Shown: positions 26,590 to 35,707, numbered from the stretch's first letter. The stretch is 64,000 bases of DNA from Candidatus Obscuribacter phosphatis (GCA_001899315.1 MOYA01000005.1:7424-71423), one strand, 5' to 3'. The notes: a model not told the origin generated them from the sequence alone. Made by a program: numbers and translations.

Positions 26590-27684
26590 TTAGTCTTGCG
26601 TTTGATCGTCTTCGCGCTGAAGCCGACGTCCTTGGAAGGAGCCGGGGTTAGCCTCGCGCATACGACGACGCTCGCTCGGTGAAGCAAGAATTTCAGCCGC
26701 AACAGCCAGATCCTCCGGCGAATAGTGCGGCACGAGCTTGTCGAAAGTGGTCTTGATCAGCTGATTGTCCTCAACCGAGAGAGTTTCTCCCAGATAGATG
26801 ACCCGGTCGCACTGATGCAAAATATCCACAGCTTGGTACGGACCCCGATTGCCGTAGAGGAACCAGAAACCGGCTTCTCGCGTGGTCTTGCTCTCAATTT
26901 CGTAGAGAGCACGCACGATACGCTCGATTTCGATATAGTTGGCAGCCGAAAGATCACCGGCTTCGATCTTGTTCCAGACTCGATCGAAGCGAATGCGGGC
27001 TACCACAAAGCGCTTAGCACGGCGCGGCGCGTTGAGAGCTTCGGGGGAGAGGCTCTTGTAATAACGGTAGCGGCGGTAACCGTAAATGCTGAGCAAAAGC
27101 CCGCAAACAAGCAGCCCGCCGTTGATCCAACCGTGCCAGCCGTGCAGCACGATGAGAGCACCTTCGACGATACGGTCTTTCTGATCCCAGGTATTGGAAG
27201 TGGAAACAGCCAGAGCGGGCAGTGAAACCGTATACTCTTCGTTGGTCGAGAGCACGCGGTAGCTGACTGCTGCCTTGGTCGAAACCGAAGGGGCGGCAGA
27301 GAAGCTCTGCAGCGAAAGCTGGAAGCGCAAGATGCGCCCGCCCTCCTTGGTGGTCTCCTGATAGAGCTTGCCATTGCCGCGAATCTCGAAATCGCCTTCC
27401 AAAGCGATCGAATTGAGATCCACCCGCGTGTCCGGTGCTTCCTTGATGTAGAGCACAACCGGCACAACATCGCCAATGCGATAGGCGAAATCGCGCTCCA
27501 ACTGCGCCACCACACTCGGTGCTGAAGGCGGAGCGGTTTTCTCGGCAGCCGGGAACTCAGGCCATTTGACCTGGTCACCGGTCAGGGTAAACAAACCAAT
27601 CTGAGCAGCCAGAACCAATGCCACCGTTGCCAGAACGGCAAGGACGGCGGTTAGACCGCTCATTTGAGAGTTCTTCTTTCTCAT
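26590..27684 (-). CDS. Membrane protein of the VWA operon (MxaA/BatD-like position)
   Basis: AAGGAG lies seven bases before the ATG, and the start overlaps the stop of the VWA gene by 4 nt (ATGA), implying translational coupling. A first membrane span (~9-32) is followed by a beta-rich extracytoplasmic domain (~50-180), a second span (~187-205), then a ~150-residue cytoplasmic helical part. This architecture resembles MxaA/BatD-like proteins of MoxR-associated operons, but sequence similarity was not established. It probably holds the two VWA proteins at the membrane. Confidence 0.65.
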   Translation of the reverse strand: MRKKNSQMSGLTAVLAVLATVALVLAAQIGLFTLTGDQVKWPEFPAAEKTAPPSAPSVVAQLERDFAYRIGDVVPVVLYIKEAPDTRVDLNSIALEGDFEIRGNGKLYQETTKEGGRILRFQLSLQSFSAAPSVSTKAAVSYRVLSTNEEYTVSLPALAVSTSNTWDQKDRIVEGALIVLHGWHGWINGGLLVCGLLLSIYGYRRYRYYKSLSPEALNAPRRAKRFVVARIRFDRVWNKIEAGDLSAANYIEIERIVRALYEIESKTTREAGFWFLYGNRGPYQAVDILHQCDRVIYLGETLSVEDNQLIKTTFDKLVPHYSPEDLAVAAEILASPSERRRMREANPGSFQGRRLQREDDQTQD

Positions 27685-28793
27685 GACCGTTCTCCTTTGC
27701 TAGGAGCGGACTTGCCCAAAGCCACGCGATGGGGCAGGACCAGCCCGATGACCAGAAGAATAAAGGCACCGCCAAGGAACCAGTGGAACAGTTCCTGCTG
27801 GCCGGGCTTGTAGGTGACATGCGCCCGCGAAACCATGTCGGTCATCTTGAAGTCCGAAGCCTTCTCGACTCGTACATAGCGACCACCGACGCGGTTCTTG
27901 AGCAGAAGCAAGCTGTTCTCTTCCAGGCGGGTGGTGACGATCTCGCCATCGACCTGATAGTACTTGCCGTTCTGACCGCGCCGATCGCCCGGTTCCAGCA
28001 TTTCAACCGGAATGGGAGACTGACTGGTCTTGCCGAGCCCAACGACAATGAGATCGATCTTGCGCGCTTTCAACTCGCGCATGACCAACTGCATATCGGC
28101 ATCGGGCGAATCGTTACCGCCATCAGAAAAGAGCACGATGACATTGCGTCCGCCCGGCTTGGCATCAAGGTCGAGCATGCGAAAAGCAAGATTGAAAGCT
28201 TTCGCCATCTGACTGCCTTCACCAGGCGCCAGACCAACATTGACGGCACGGGTGACAACCCACTTGAGCGGGTACATGTCGTCGGTGACGAAGGCCTGCG
28301 GGAAAGCCTCGCCGGCGAAGGTGACGATACCGATTTGGTTGAAGCCAATCGTGCCTGCCACCTCTTCGATAAGCAGATGTCGAGCCATGTCGAGCCGACG
28401 ACCAGCAGCGAAAGGCTCGGGCAGCTGCCCCTTATAGTCGGGCACCGCCATGGACCGGCTCACGTCGACAATAGTCATCACATTCATCGAGCCGACTGGA
28501 AACTCGACCTTGCCCGAATCACGGGTGGGTCGCGCCAGAGCGACGATGAGACAGGCGAGACAGAGAGCGAAGACCAGCGACTTGAGAACGATGCGCCAGC
28601 GCGAAACCGGCTCGACAAAGCGTTCGATCAAGCCCGGGTCGCCGTAACTGTCCACCATGTGGCGGCGGCGACTGAAAGCCAGCCAGAGCCCGGCAGCGCA
28701 GAAAACGGGCAGCACCAGCAAGAGCCAGAGCACGACCGGGTTCTGAAAGTGCAGAAGAGTCTCCACCAGGGAGACGATTTTGTTTGTCTCCAT
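27681..28793 (-). CDS. VWA-domain membrane protein (BatA/BatB-like)
   Basis: An N-terminal span (~20-40) and a second (~70-88) are followed by a von Willebrand A domain with a metal-ion-dependent adhesion motif Asp110-Val-Ser112-Arg-Ser114, and later FSDGGND as the MIDAS aspartate. A C-terminal span lies near 340-357. This is the BatA/BatB layout. AAGGGGA precedes the ATG. It is the third gene of the operon, following the TPR gene by two bases and overlapping the next gene. Confidence 0.85.
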   Translation of the reverse strand: METNKIVSLVETLLHFQNPVVLWLLLVLPVFCAAGLWLAFSRRRHMVDSYGDPGLIERFVEPVSRWRIVLKSLVFALCLACLIVALARPTRDSGKVEFPVGSMNVMTIVDVSRSMAVPDYKGQLPEPFAAGRRLDMARHLLIEEVAGTIGFNQIGIVTFAGEAFPQAFVTDDMYPLKWVVTRAVNVGLAPGEGSQMAKAFNLAFRMLDLDAKPGGRNVIVLFSDGGNDSPDADMQLVMRELKARKIDLIVVGLGKTSQSPIPVEMLEPGDRRGQNGKYYQVDGEIVTTRLEENSLLLLKNRVGGRYVRVEKASDFKMTDMVSRAHVTYKPGQQELFHWFLGGAFILLVIGLVLPHRVALGKSAPSKGERS

Positions 28794-28795
28794 GT

Positions 28796-29344
28796 TTAAA
28801 TCCCCTTCTTGCCTTGCTGAGACTGACCGCTTCCGGTTTTGTCACCAGGCTTGCCTTCCCCATCCCCCTCGCCTTGCCCCTGACCGCCGCCACCGCGTTT
28901 GGCAAGCAGGCGCTCAAGGTTGTATTTGGCCTCCAGGTGATTGGGGTCGTGGCGCAGAGCCTGCTTGTAAGCCTCGATCGCCATAAAGTTCTGCTTGCTG
29001 CGCTCGTACGAGACGGCGAGCAAGAACTGCACACGCGCCCCCAGGTCGTGGTCGATACCGAGAGGATTCTGGTTCTCCTCAGTCATGGCAGAGTATGCCT
29101 TGGTGAGAATCTCCTGAGCATCCTGGTAAGCACCGGCTCGGTAGGCCTTGAGACCCAGGTCATAGAGCGCGATCGCCTTGTTGCCGTCGGTGGACTGGGC
29201 CGCTCTGCCAAAGTCGCTGACCACCATCGGCCAACTGTAAGTGAAGAGTCGTTTGGCACCGAAGCCCATGATCACGACTCCCACAAGGACACAGAAAAGC
29301 GCCGCCCCGATGCCAAATCGGGACAGCTTCCTTGAAATAGCCAT
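28796..29344 (-). CDS. TPR membrane protein (BatC-like)
   Basis: One N-terminal membrane span (~10-30) precedes three TPR-like units (~55-150), ending FMAIEAYKQALRHDPNHLEAKYNL. The tail is Gly/Gln/Lys-rich and probably disordered. In Bat operons a TPR protein between VWA proteins (BatC/BatE) is typical. Spacing to neighbours is 18 nt upstream and 2 nt downstream, consistent with one transcript. Confidence 0.75.
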   Translation of the reverse strand: MAISRKLSRFGIGAALFCVLVGVVIMGFGAKRLFTYSWPMVVSDFGRAAQSTDGNKAIALYDLGLKAYRAGAYQDAQEILTKAYSAMTEENQNPLGIDHDLGARVQFLLAVSYERSKQNFMAIEAYKQALRHDPNHLEAKYNLERLLAKRGGGGQGQGEGDGEGKPGDKTGSGQSQQGKKGI

Positions 29345-29362
29345 AGTAGAAATCTCCTTGGA

Positions 29363-30394
29363 CTACTCGTTATGCACAAGCGCCTGCACACCCAGTGCCA
29401 GGAAAAGCGCTATGAGAGCCGCAAGAGCGAAGGGCATGAACAGCTCCTTCCGCTTCTGGGCGCCGTATGTGCTGATATTGGAACGCTCCAGTTCATCGAT
29501 GGATGTGAAGATCCTCTGCATGTCCTGAGCGGTTTCGGCGGCGAACACATGCCCACCGACACTCTCGGACAGGCGCATGATGTCGGGATAGCCGCGGGCC
29601 ATGGTTTCGCCCACTCCAATCACGTAGAAGCGCATGTTGTACTTCTCGATGATGTCGGTGATGCGCGACCAGGCGGCCGGACTGAGACTGTTTTCACCGT
29701 CGGTGACCATGATGAACACTCGACTTTGAGCCTTGCCCAATTCATCAAAGTGCTCGGCAGCCTTGTCGAATGGACCGGGCGGATAGTTGCCGAAGTTGGT
29801 ACCACCACCGGTGCCTTCGTCGACGAAGCGCACTTTGCGGTAGATCATCTTCAGGTCATGGGTGAGAGGCCACGACCACACAGGCGTGTCGTCGAAGACC
29901 ATGATGCCGATGCGGTCGCCGGCTTTGGCCACGTGGCGATTGCGCACAAAGTCAAGAACGGCAGCTTGAGCAACTTCCAGTCGGGAATGCATCTCTTGCC
30001 CGCGGAAAGTATCGGCCGGCTTTTCGCCCACCTTGGGAGGTTTGCCTGGCCAGTCACGGTCGAGATCGGTTTCGCCGACAACAGAGCGCGGCAATGGACC
30101 GGTGATGGGGCTGGACATCGAGCCGGACTTGTCCACAGCCACTATGATGTCGCGAGCTTTGACCGTGACGTCGCTCTCATAGAAAATCTGCTGAGGACGA
30201 GCCAAAGCCGTCACCAAAGCCAGGAAGGCCAAGGTGAAGAGAAGCCCCGGCAAGTAGATGAGGAAACGACTGCCTGCCCTGGCCGATAGCCCACCGACGT
30301 CGGTCAAGCCAATCTTGCCGCGACGCCTGAGCACAAACCAGAAAACAGGCACAAGCAGAGCGGCGAGAAACCACTCCGGATATGCAAATAGCAT
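29363..30394 (-). CDS. VWA-domain membrane protein (BatA-like), first gene of operon
   Basis: Two N-terminal spans (~6-24 and ~45-64) precede a VWA domain with intact MIDAS Asp88-Lys-Ser90-Gly-Ser92, TGGGTNFG for the threonine loop and VTDGENS for the distal aspartate. A C-terminal span lies at ~320-340. About 45 extra residues between the MIDAS strand and the next helix are unusual. In well-studied Bat operons these proteins work with a MoxR ATPase and a DUF58 protein, neither of which is encoded here. Envelope stress or complex-assembly roles are inferred from the family. Confidence 0.85.
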   Translation of the reverse strand: MLFAYPEWFLAALLVPVFWFVLRRRGKIGLTDVGGLSARAGSRFLIYLPGLLFTLAFLALVTALARPQQIFYESDVTVKARDIIVAVDKSGSMSSPITGPLPRSVVGETDLDRDWPGKPPKVGEKPADTFRGQEMHSRLEVAQAAVLDFVRNRHVAKAGDRIGIMVFDDTPVWSWPLTHDLKMIYRKVRFVDEGTGGGTNFGNYPPGPFDKAAEHFDELGKAQSRVFIMVTDGENSLSPAAWSRITDIIEKYNMRFYVIGVGETMARGYPDIMRLSESVGGHVFAAETAQDMQRIFTSIDELERSNISTYGAQKRKELFMPFALAALIALFLALGVQALVHNE

Positions 30395-30643
30395 GGGAAT
30401 ACTCCTGTAGTTAAAGACAGACGTCCTGCGGCAATCGGCTATCTAAGCCAGGGCGCAAGACTGAAGCACCTTTCTCGGCATACTCTCCGCGCTCAATTTC
30501 ACCAAGCCCGTTAGACACGCAGAACCAGAGTTCCATGTGTAAATTAGCTTGAGAGCCGCAGAGTTTTATTGCGAAGAAAAGTGGCGTTGGTTCAGAAAGA
30601 GAAAGAGATTAAAATTCAAAAACAGCCTTACACTCCCTGTCAT

Positions 30644-30662
30644 GAGATCTCAATTAGATCTC
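30644..30662. promoter_or_regulatory. Candidate operator palindrome
   Basis: GAGATCT (30644-30650) and AGATCTC (30656-30662) are perfect inverted halves separated by CAATT, about 250 bp upstream of the VWA operon start. The centre-to-centre distance of 12 bp suits a dimeric regulator. The regulator is unknown. Confidence 0.4.
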
Positions 30663-30799
30663 TTTACAGGTCTCTTATTTGAGAAGGATGTTATCTGCAT
30701 GCCCGTTGGCATTAGGCTCTGAAATAAGCGCCAATTTGGGCAAGGCCAATCTCAACCAATTCGCTAGCTAGGCCAACCAGCCTGCTCGACTCGCTGATC

Positions 30800-30929
30800 T
30801 TAGTCTCAGATATTGGTCACGGGCTTTAGTCTCGGGCTTTGGTCTCAGATATTGGTCTCGGGCTTTGGTCTTAGATATTGGTCTCGGGCTTTGGTCTCAG
30901 AAATTAGTCTCAGGTTTTGGTCTTAGATT
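30800..30929. repeat. Ten tandem 13-bp repeats
   Basis: Exactly ten contiguous 13-bp units with consensus TTGGTCTCRGRYT. Two main versions, TTGGTCTCAGATA and TTGGTCTCGGGCT, largely alternate, giving a higher-order 26-bp period. Variation is mostly at positions 3, 8, 9 and 11-13. There are no spacers, so this is not a CRISPR, and 13 is not a multiple of three. Confidence 0.92.
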
Positions 30930-31067
30930 CTTCAGGTTGCAGGCCGCTTTTTTGGGCACCTGTCAGCAAATAGAGCCACTAGTTTTAGATTTGAGCGGTT
31001 GAATTGAGTGCTTGGCTGGGTAGGAAACAACAGGAGCCCACACTTACTATCCGCAGAGATTTATTCC

Positions 31068-32036
31068 ATGCCTTTGCACGACTCTTTTAAGACTTCGGCC
31101 GGCGCCAACATCAAGCTGTCCAAACTAGCCACTATACCCAGCATTCAAGATCTCGACTTTGCCATGGCGCAGGCCGGCAAGCATCCTCGGGCAGTGATCG
31201 AACTACCCTGGAAAGCGGCCAATTCACCCACCACTTTTGTTCTAAAAGTGTGCACGGCTGATGGCTCAGAAGAAGGGCCCAGCTGGACCCTACACTCTGG
31301 AGAATCCGCCGATGCGGCAGTGCTTTGGAGCCATGACAGCATGGACACTTTTCTCATTCAAAGCCTCATATCAGCCGAATGCGACCCGACCCGGGCCCTC
31401 AATTCATATGTCGACACCAGCAAACAAGCGCCGATAATTGAAGAGGCAAGCCCAGCCCCCAGGCCGGAAGCCCCTGTACGCTCGGCTCGCCCCGATCTGC
31501 CCGCCCCCGCCGACCTCGACCGCACCATGCTTGAGACCCTGCAGTGGCAGATGCGCCGCCAAGAAACCGGTCTCTTTTCAGAAGCTTACGCCTACCACCT
31601 ACTTATTCAAGAATTCAACCGCTATCAGCGTTACCAAGTTCCTTTCGCCTTTGTAGTTTTCGAACTGGCAGTAAGACTAAACGACGGCACTCTCAGCCTG
31701 CCTTCGGTAAGGCTGCTACACGAAAGCGCCTCACGTATCCAAGGAGTGGGACGTGTTCTCGACTGCCTATGCCATTACAAAGACCCCAAGCTTTGCTTGG
31801 TCTTGCCCCACACCAGCTGCAACGAGGCAGTGCAGCTCTGCGGCCGCATAGAACAGTCGCTCTTGCAGAGCCCGCTGGCACCAGGTCTCGATGCCAACAA
31901 TGTCTGCATAATCTTTGGAATAGCCAGTGTTCCAGACACTTGCGAACATCCCGGCATCCTTATTTCATGCGCCCTAGAGGCTCTAGAACAGGCTAAAAGA
32001 ACCAATAGCTCACTAGTGCTCTTTCCCAGCTCCTAA
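31068..32036 (+). CDS. Protein with degenerate GGDEF domain
   Basis: The ATG at 31068 is preferred; a TTG at 31008 would add 20 residues, and neither has a strong ribosome site. Residues ~165-320 follow the GGDEF fold: EFNRYQRYQVPFAFVVFEL, then RVLDCLCHYKDPKLCLVLP where active cyclases have R.sD...R.GGDEF..lLP, then a helix EAVQLCGRIEQSLL, a strand and CALEALEQAKRTNSS. The GGDEF signature is replaced by HYKDPKL, so diguanylate cyclase activity is not expected. The N-terminal ~110 residues are unassigned, joined by a Pro/Ala linker. Confidence 0.7.
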   Translation: MPLHDSFKTSAGANIKLSKLATIPSIQDLDFAMAQAGKHPRAVIELPWKAANSPTTFVLKVCTADGSEEGPSWTLHSGESADAAVLWSHDSMDTFLIQSLISAECDPTRALNSYVDTSKQAPIIEEASPAPRPEAPVRSARPDLPAPADLDRTMLETLQWQMRRQETGLFSEAYAYHLLIQEFNRYQRYQVPFAFVVFELAVRLNDGTLSLPSVRLLHESASRIQGVGRVLDCLCHYKDPKLCLVLPHTSCNEAVQLCGRIEQSLLQSPLAPGLDANNVCIIFGIASVPDTCEHPGILISCALEALEQAKRTNSSLVLFPSS

Positions 32037-32150
32037 ATCAGCTTGTACATCAGCTCCTAAATCTGCTCCTACAGTGCGGCTAGACAAACCTCCAGACAAG
32101 AAATCGCTTGTTCTTTTTTGCTAATTGCGACAACAGCTGGCTTAAGACGC

Positions 32151-32180
32151 CGTTCTTTGCCGTTCTTTGCCGGTCTTTGC
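32151..32180. repeat. Three tandem 10-bp repeats
   Basis: CGTTCTTTGC, CGTTCTTTGC and CGGTCTTTGC are contiguous, in non-coding sequence between two convergent genes. Two nearby copies of AGCTCCTAAATC (from about 32030 and 32053) overlap the end of the 31068 gene. Probably slippage products. Confidence 0.75.
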
Positions 32181-32317
32181 AGATCGGTGCAGCTCTGCGA
32201 TTTTCTATAGTAGTCAAACTGAAAAAGAAGAGCACAGAGAAGCCAACCCTTGAGGGTAGACAACTCCATGCTCTCCTTTGCCGGTCTCGCTCTTAGAAAG
32301 CGCTGACAAAACCACCA

Positions 32318-33163
32318 CTAAGAACGCAGCCACTGAAGCCGCTTTCTAAGCCAATTCTTGATCAGACGCAGACAGTGAGCCAACCAGCCGGTGAAGCGAG
32401 CCCAGACAGACGAAACAGCTCCGGCATCACCTGCAGGCACAGTCTTATCGACAGAGCCGCCTTGGTCGACTGCACCTTCAGCCGGATCAGATGCACGAAC
32501 TTGACAGGTAGCCTGGTCGACAGCGGGAAACTGACCCATCACTCTGGTGAAATGACCGTCAGTGGTCGGTACGCCATAGCTGCGGGTATAGATTTCGCAG
32601 ACCACGGGTCCAACCTTACGCTCCGGATCATCATCGAGCGTATTCTGAAACTCAAACCAGAGCAATTCGCCCTGCCGAGGCGGCGCCCCTTTGACAAAAC
32701 TCGGCAGTATGTAGTCCTTATCGGAAAGCCTCTTGGCGCCGAGCTTAAGATAGAACTGCAATCTCCGCATCCGCACTTTCTCGTCTTCGACAGACAGACC
32801 CTTCTCGCGAGTAGACTCGATCTCAAGAAACAGCCCCAGGTGAGAGGGATAAGCTGCTTTGAGAATATCGAGCAAAGCACGCATGTGCTTACTGCCGACA
32901 CCGCCTGAGCGCTTGCTCTGGTCAGTAGCGATATAAGCCAGAAGGGCAAAGTTGGACATTGGAGTGACTATGGAAAAGCAGAGCAAACCACCGGTTTCAT
33001 CAGTGGTTCGATGCAAAAGGATTTTCTTGTCTGCAAGCAACTGCAGCAAATCGGAGAGAGTCATCCTTTCATCGACAGGAAAAGCAGCTTCGTAGAGCTG
33101 GCGCCAATCCTCCTCCTGACCGGCGCTTGGCAGACATAGATTCAGCTTGGATTCATTACTCAT
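32318..33163 (-). CDS. GNAT-family N-acetyltransferase-like protein
   Basis: The ATG at 33163 follows GGAGC seven bases upstream; an earlier in-frame start at 33193 lacks such a site. The first ~170 residues look like a GNAT domain: a helix DWRQLYEAAFP, then LAYIATDQSKRSGGVGSKHM, which fits the acetyl-CoA motif (R/Q-x-x-G-x-G/A), then YLKLGAKRL near the end of the fold. The C-terminal ~60 residues are variable and end in an Arg/Trp/Leu-rich amphipathic helix that could bind membrane. Substrate unknown. Confidence 0.7.
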   Translation of the reverse strand: MSNESKLNLCLPSAGQEEDWRQLYEAAFPVDERMTLSDLLQLLADKKILLHRTTDETGGLLCFSIVTPMSNFALLAYIATDQSKRSGGVGSKHMRALLDILKAAYPSHLGLFLEIESTREKGLSVEDEKVRMRRLQFYLKLGAKRLSDKDYILPSFVKGAPPRQGELLWFEFQNTLDDDPERKVGPVVCEIYTRSYGVPTTDGHFTRVMGQFPAVDQATCQVRASDPAEGAVDQGGSVDKTVPAGDAGAVSSVWARFTGWLAHCLRLIKNWLRKRLQWLRS

Positions 33164-33649
33164 AGGTAAGCTCCATTCAGCTTTTAATTCCAACCGGCCG
33201 ACCCCAACATACGCCGGTGACCATCACCGTCGCACCAGGTCTACCGCAGACGACTACGCGACCGCGGCGGTTGTACCAGCTTCCAATCAAACCCAATTCA
33301 CCACAGTTTGCTCAGCCGGCTCAAAATAAATAGCTCAGAAAGCTACTTCTTGAGTCGCAAGCGAAAGAGGTTATTTGTTGAGTGGTTTCTTGATAGAAGC
33401 TTTGTTGAAAAGAAAAACTGAAAGTTAGGGACTGAAACCTAACCAATGCTCTTATTCAACTCAAGATATGCCCAGGGCGGGCTGAGGGCGAAAAACCGAC
33501 AAAACCTGCCATCTTTCCGAGAGCGGCTTACTATTTCTGCTTAAACTGTACCGAAACGCCCAATTAAACGGAGTCGCTAGCCTCGCCAGCTTGACAAGCC
33601 AGCCCTCAAACTTTTCAAGCTCTTCAAACTTTTCAAGCCCTCAAACTTT
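33164..33649. other. Intergenic region with AT-rich short repeats
   Basis: No gene seen. GTTAGG/CCTAAC (33424-33443) is a small inverted repeat. From 33606 to 33660 the motif TCAAACTTTTC occurs four times at 14-18-bp spacing and runs into the 3' end of the deacetylase-like gene. Confidence 0.5.
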
Positions 33650-33660
33650 TCAAACTTTTC
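33606..33660. repeat. Four short repeats at the 3' end of the deacetylase gene
   Basis: TCAAACTTTTC starts at 33606, about 33623, 33641 and 33650. The last copies overlap the final codons of the minus-strand gene. They look like slippage-generated repeats; no terminator hairpin is evident. Confidence 0.7.
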
Positions 33661-34771
33661 GCAGTGAGCGCCAATACTTAGAAAAATGCCGGCGCACTTC
33701 TTCAATCCGCTCGTCCACATTATGTGCGCTTTCGTCCCCAGTGACATGCCCGGCATCAGCGGCGGCAAAAGGCATAAGATAAGAGGCATGCACTTCGCCT
33801 TGTTCAGCCTCCGAACGAGCATTCAAGACTCGCATGGTCGCTACAGCCGATTCCGATAAAGACTTGACGTTGTAGCCACCTTCCAGAAAGACTACGCAGG
33901 GTACCTGCAATTGCTTGGCCAAGTCAGAAACTCTTTGGCTGAGCATGGCATAGCCGGCAGTTGAAATTCTCTGCTGCCCGAGAGGATCGTCCTTGTGAGC
34001 GTCGTAGCCAGCCGAAACCAAGATCAAATCAGGTGAAAACTCTTGCATCAGCGGAGCGACCAGTTGATCGAAAGCCGCCAAGTAGCCGCGATCACCGGTG
34101 CCACGCGGCAGTGGAATGTTCATATTACAGCCGCGTCCTTCACCGGCACCGTCTTCTGTGTACCATCCCGAATCGAAGGGCCAAAACGGGTATTGCTGGA
34201 ATGAAACAAAAAACACCGAAGGGTCATCATAGAACGCCCACTGAGTGCCATTACCATGATGCACATCCCAATCTATAATGAAAACTTTCTTGTAGCCGCA
34301 TGACTGCTGGGCATAGCGAGCCGCTACAGCAATATTATTGAAGAGACAAAAGCCCATTGGCTTATCTATAAGCGCATGGTGACCCGGAGGACGCACCGCT
34401 ACAAAAGCGGCATGCGCACCGCCTGTAGTGACAGCATCAAGACCAACCATCCCAGCGCCGCAAGCCAGCAGAGCCGTTTCGTAACTCTCTGCACCCATAT
34501 AGGTATCAGCATCAAGCTTGGCGAGACTGCCTTGCCTTTCTCTCAGACGGGTAGCGCCACGCTCCAACTCTTCGATGTAGCTATCTTTGTGCACAAGAGC
34601 CACCTGCTCAGGCGCGGCCCTCCGAGGTTCAAGCTCGTTCACGGCGGCAGCCACCGCATATTTGCTAATGACATGGTCTATGGCGACCAGACGCTGGGGC
34701 GTCTCAGGATGGGCATCCGGTGTCTGATGCTTCTGAAAGCGAGGGTCCCGCACTAAAACCAACCTAGACAT
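33650..34771 (-). CDS. Histone-deacetylase-family (AcuC/class II HDAC-like) amidohydrolase
   Basis: All HDAC catalytic features are visible: RPPGHHA with His131-His132, IIDWDVHHGNGTQ with Asp169 and His171 as zinc ligands, a third ligand in the SAGYDAHKDDPLG segment and EGGYN near the C-terminus. Bacterial members remove acetyl groups from lysine (AcuC on acetyl-CoA synthetase) or from polyamines and similar small amides; which applies here cannot be told. The length of 373 residues is typical. Cytoplasmic, apparently single-gene. Confidence 0.92.
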   Translation of the reverse strand: MSRLVLVRDPRFQKHQTPDAHPETPQRLVAIDHVISKYAVAAAVNELEPRRAAPEQVALVHKDSYIEELERGATRLRERQGSLAKLDADTYMGAESYETALLACGAGMVGLDAVTTGGAHAAFVAVRPPGHHALIDKPMGFCLFNNIAVAARYAQQSCGYKKVFIIDWDVHHGNGTQWAFYDDPSVFFVSFQQYPFWPFDSGWYTEDGAGEGRGCNMNIPLPRGTGDRGYLAAFDQLVAPLMQEFSPDLILVSAGYDAHKDDPLGQQRISTAGYAMLSQRVSDLAKQLQVPCVVFLEGGYNVKSLSESAVATMRVLNARSEAEQGEVHASYLMPFAAADAGHVTGDESAHNVDERIEEVRRHFSKYWRSLRKV

Positions 34772-34855
34772 AGAAAACCTCTTGCCAAATAGACTCGTGA
34801 AAGCACATTTTACAACGTTAAGAACTCACCGGTGCTCACCAAAACTCACCTAAGC

Positions 34856-35605
34856 TCACCAAAGTTCAAGTGAATTGAGAAACTTCTGCGCCAATGGCGA
34901 CTTTACCCCTTTGTCAGTACCGATCACAGCCACCATCACCATCGACGTTTTGTCAAAATTGCAGAAGACTTTCAGTCTGTACTTTTTGGAAAGGTCTTTC
35001 ATGGTGCCGCTCAATTCGCGCCCATAGAAGACACCGTTCTTGCAAACAATCTTCTTGCTTTCCACAGTAGAAGCCTGGTCCTCAACCCAGTTTCCAGCGA
35101 AGCGCGAGAGGGCGTCCTCAACCAGCTTAGCGGCTGCCGCACCACCAGCGGTATTATCACCATCTCTCCCAATAGCACCACGATCGCTTACCAGGGTGCT
35201 GCCGAACAAGCTGCCTATAGACTCAGCTGTAGGCAAAGCCCCGGTCCCATCCTGGTTCTTAGCCAGATTGACATCATCAAATGAGTTCAAAGTAAACTCA
35301 GCCGCACTGAGACGACGCTCTTTGTCGGCGACCATCCAAGTGCGACCAAAGCTGGAGAAAGCAGGATAAAGCTGCTGCGATGAACCGGCTCGACTCGGCG
35401 AGCCGGGAAACTGAACCTTTGACTGGCAGCCCGGTAGAACAAAGGGAGAAAGCGGCAACTCGTCAAGATTTTCGACAGGCTTCACTTCATTACTGAAGAG
35501 ACCAGACTTGATTGGATCTGGCATCAACCCTTTAGAAATCAACACCTGACAAATGATGCTGACCGCTACAACAAAGATCAGAAAAATTACAACTAGTCTT
35601 GCCAA
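34856..35605 (-). CDS. Membrane-anchored protein of unknown function
   Basis: TTG at 35605 is chosen because GGAGG lies seven bases upstream; a TTG at 35623 would place that site inside the gene. The protein starts with a membrane anchor (ARLVVIFLIFVVAVSIICQV) followed by ~220 extracytoplasmic residues rich in Ser, Gly and Ala. The last ~90 residues contain strands such as KKIVCKNGVFYGREL and VMVAVIGTDKG and may form a small folded domain. Family not recognised. Confidence 0.65.
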   Translation of the reverse strand: MARLVVIFLIFVVAVSIICQVLISKGLMPDPIKSGLFSNEVKPVENLDELPLSPFVLPGCQSKVQFPGSPSRAGSSQQLYPAFSSFGRTWMVADKERRLSAAEFTLNSFDDVNLAKNQDGTGALPTAESIGSLFGSTLVSDRGAIGRDGDNTAGGAAAAKLVEDALSRFAGNWVEDQASTVESKKIVCKNGVFYGRELSGTMKDLSKKYRLKVFCNFDKTSMVMVAVIGTDKGVKSPLAQKFLNSLELW

Positions 35606-35707
35606 GTCATCGCCTCCAGACAAGGAAAAGTTTACCCCATCCAGCTGAAGATAAGAACCGTGGACGGACTCGACCGAAGCAGCACAATTGTCAATGACTT
35701 CGGAACC

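Larger units (their letters stand above)
30395..31067. other. 673-bp region between divergent genes
   Basis: No gene seen. It must carry the promoter of the VWA operon on the left and of the 31068 gene on the right. It contains the palindrome GAGATCT-5 nt-AGATCTC (30644-30662) and ten tandem 13-bp repeats at 30800-30929. The GGTCTC core of the repeats also occurs at 30669-30674, close to the palindrome. Confidence 0.7.

Noticed and set aside
27729-28799. 356-residue open frame on the plus strand
   Set aside because: It is antisense to the VWA gene with intact MIDAS; composition is shadow-like.
30800-30929. CRISPR array
   Set aside because: The 13-bp units are contiguous, with no spacers and no cas genes.
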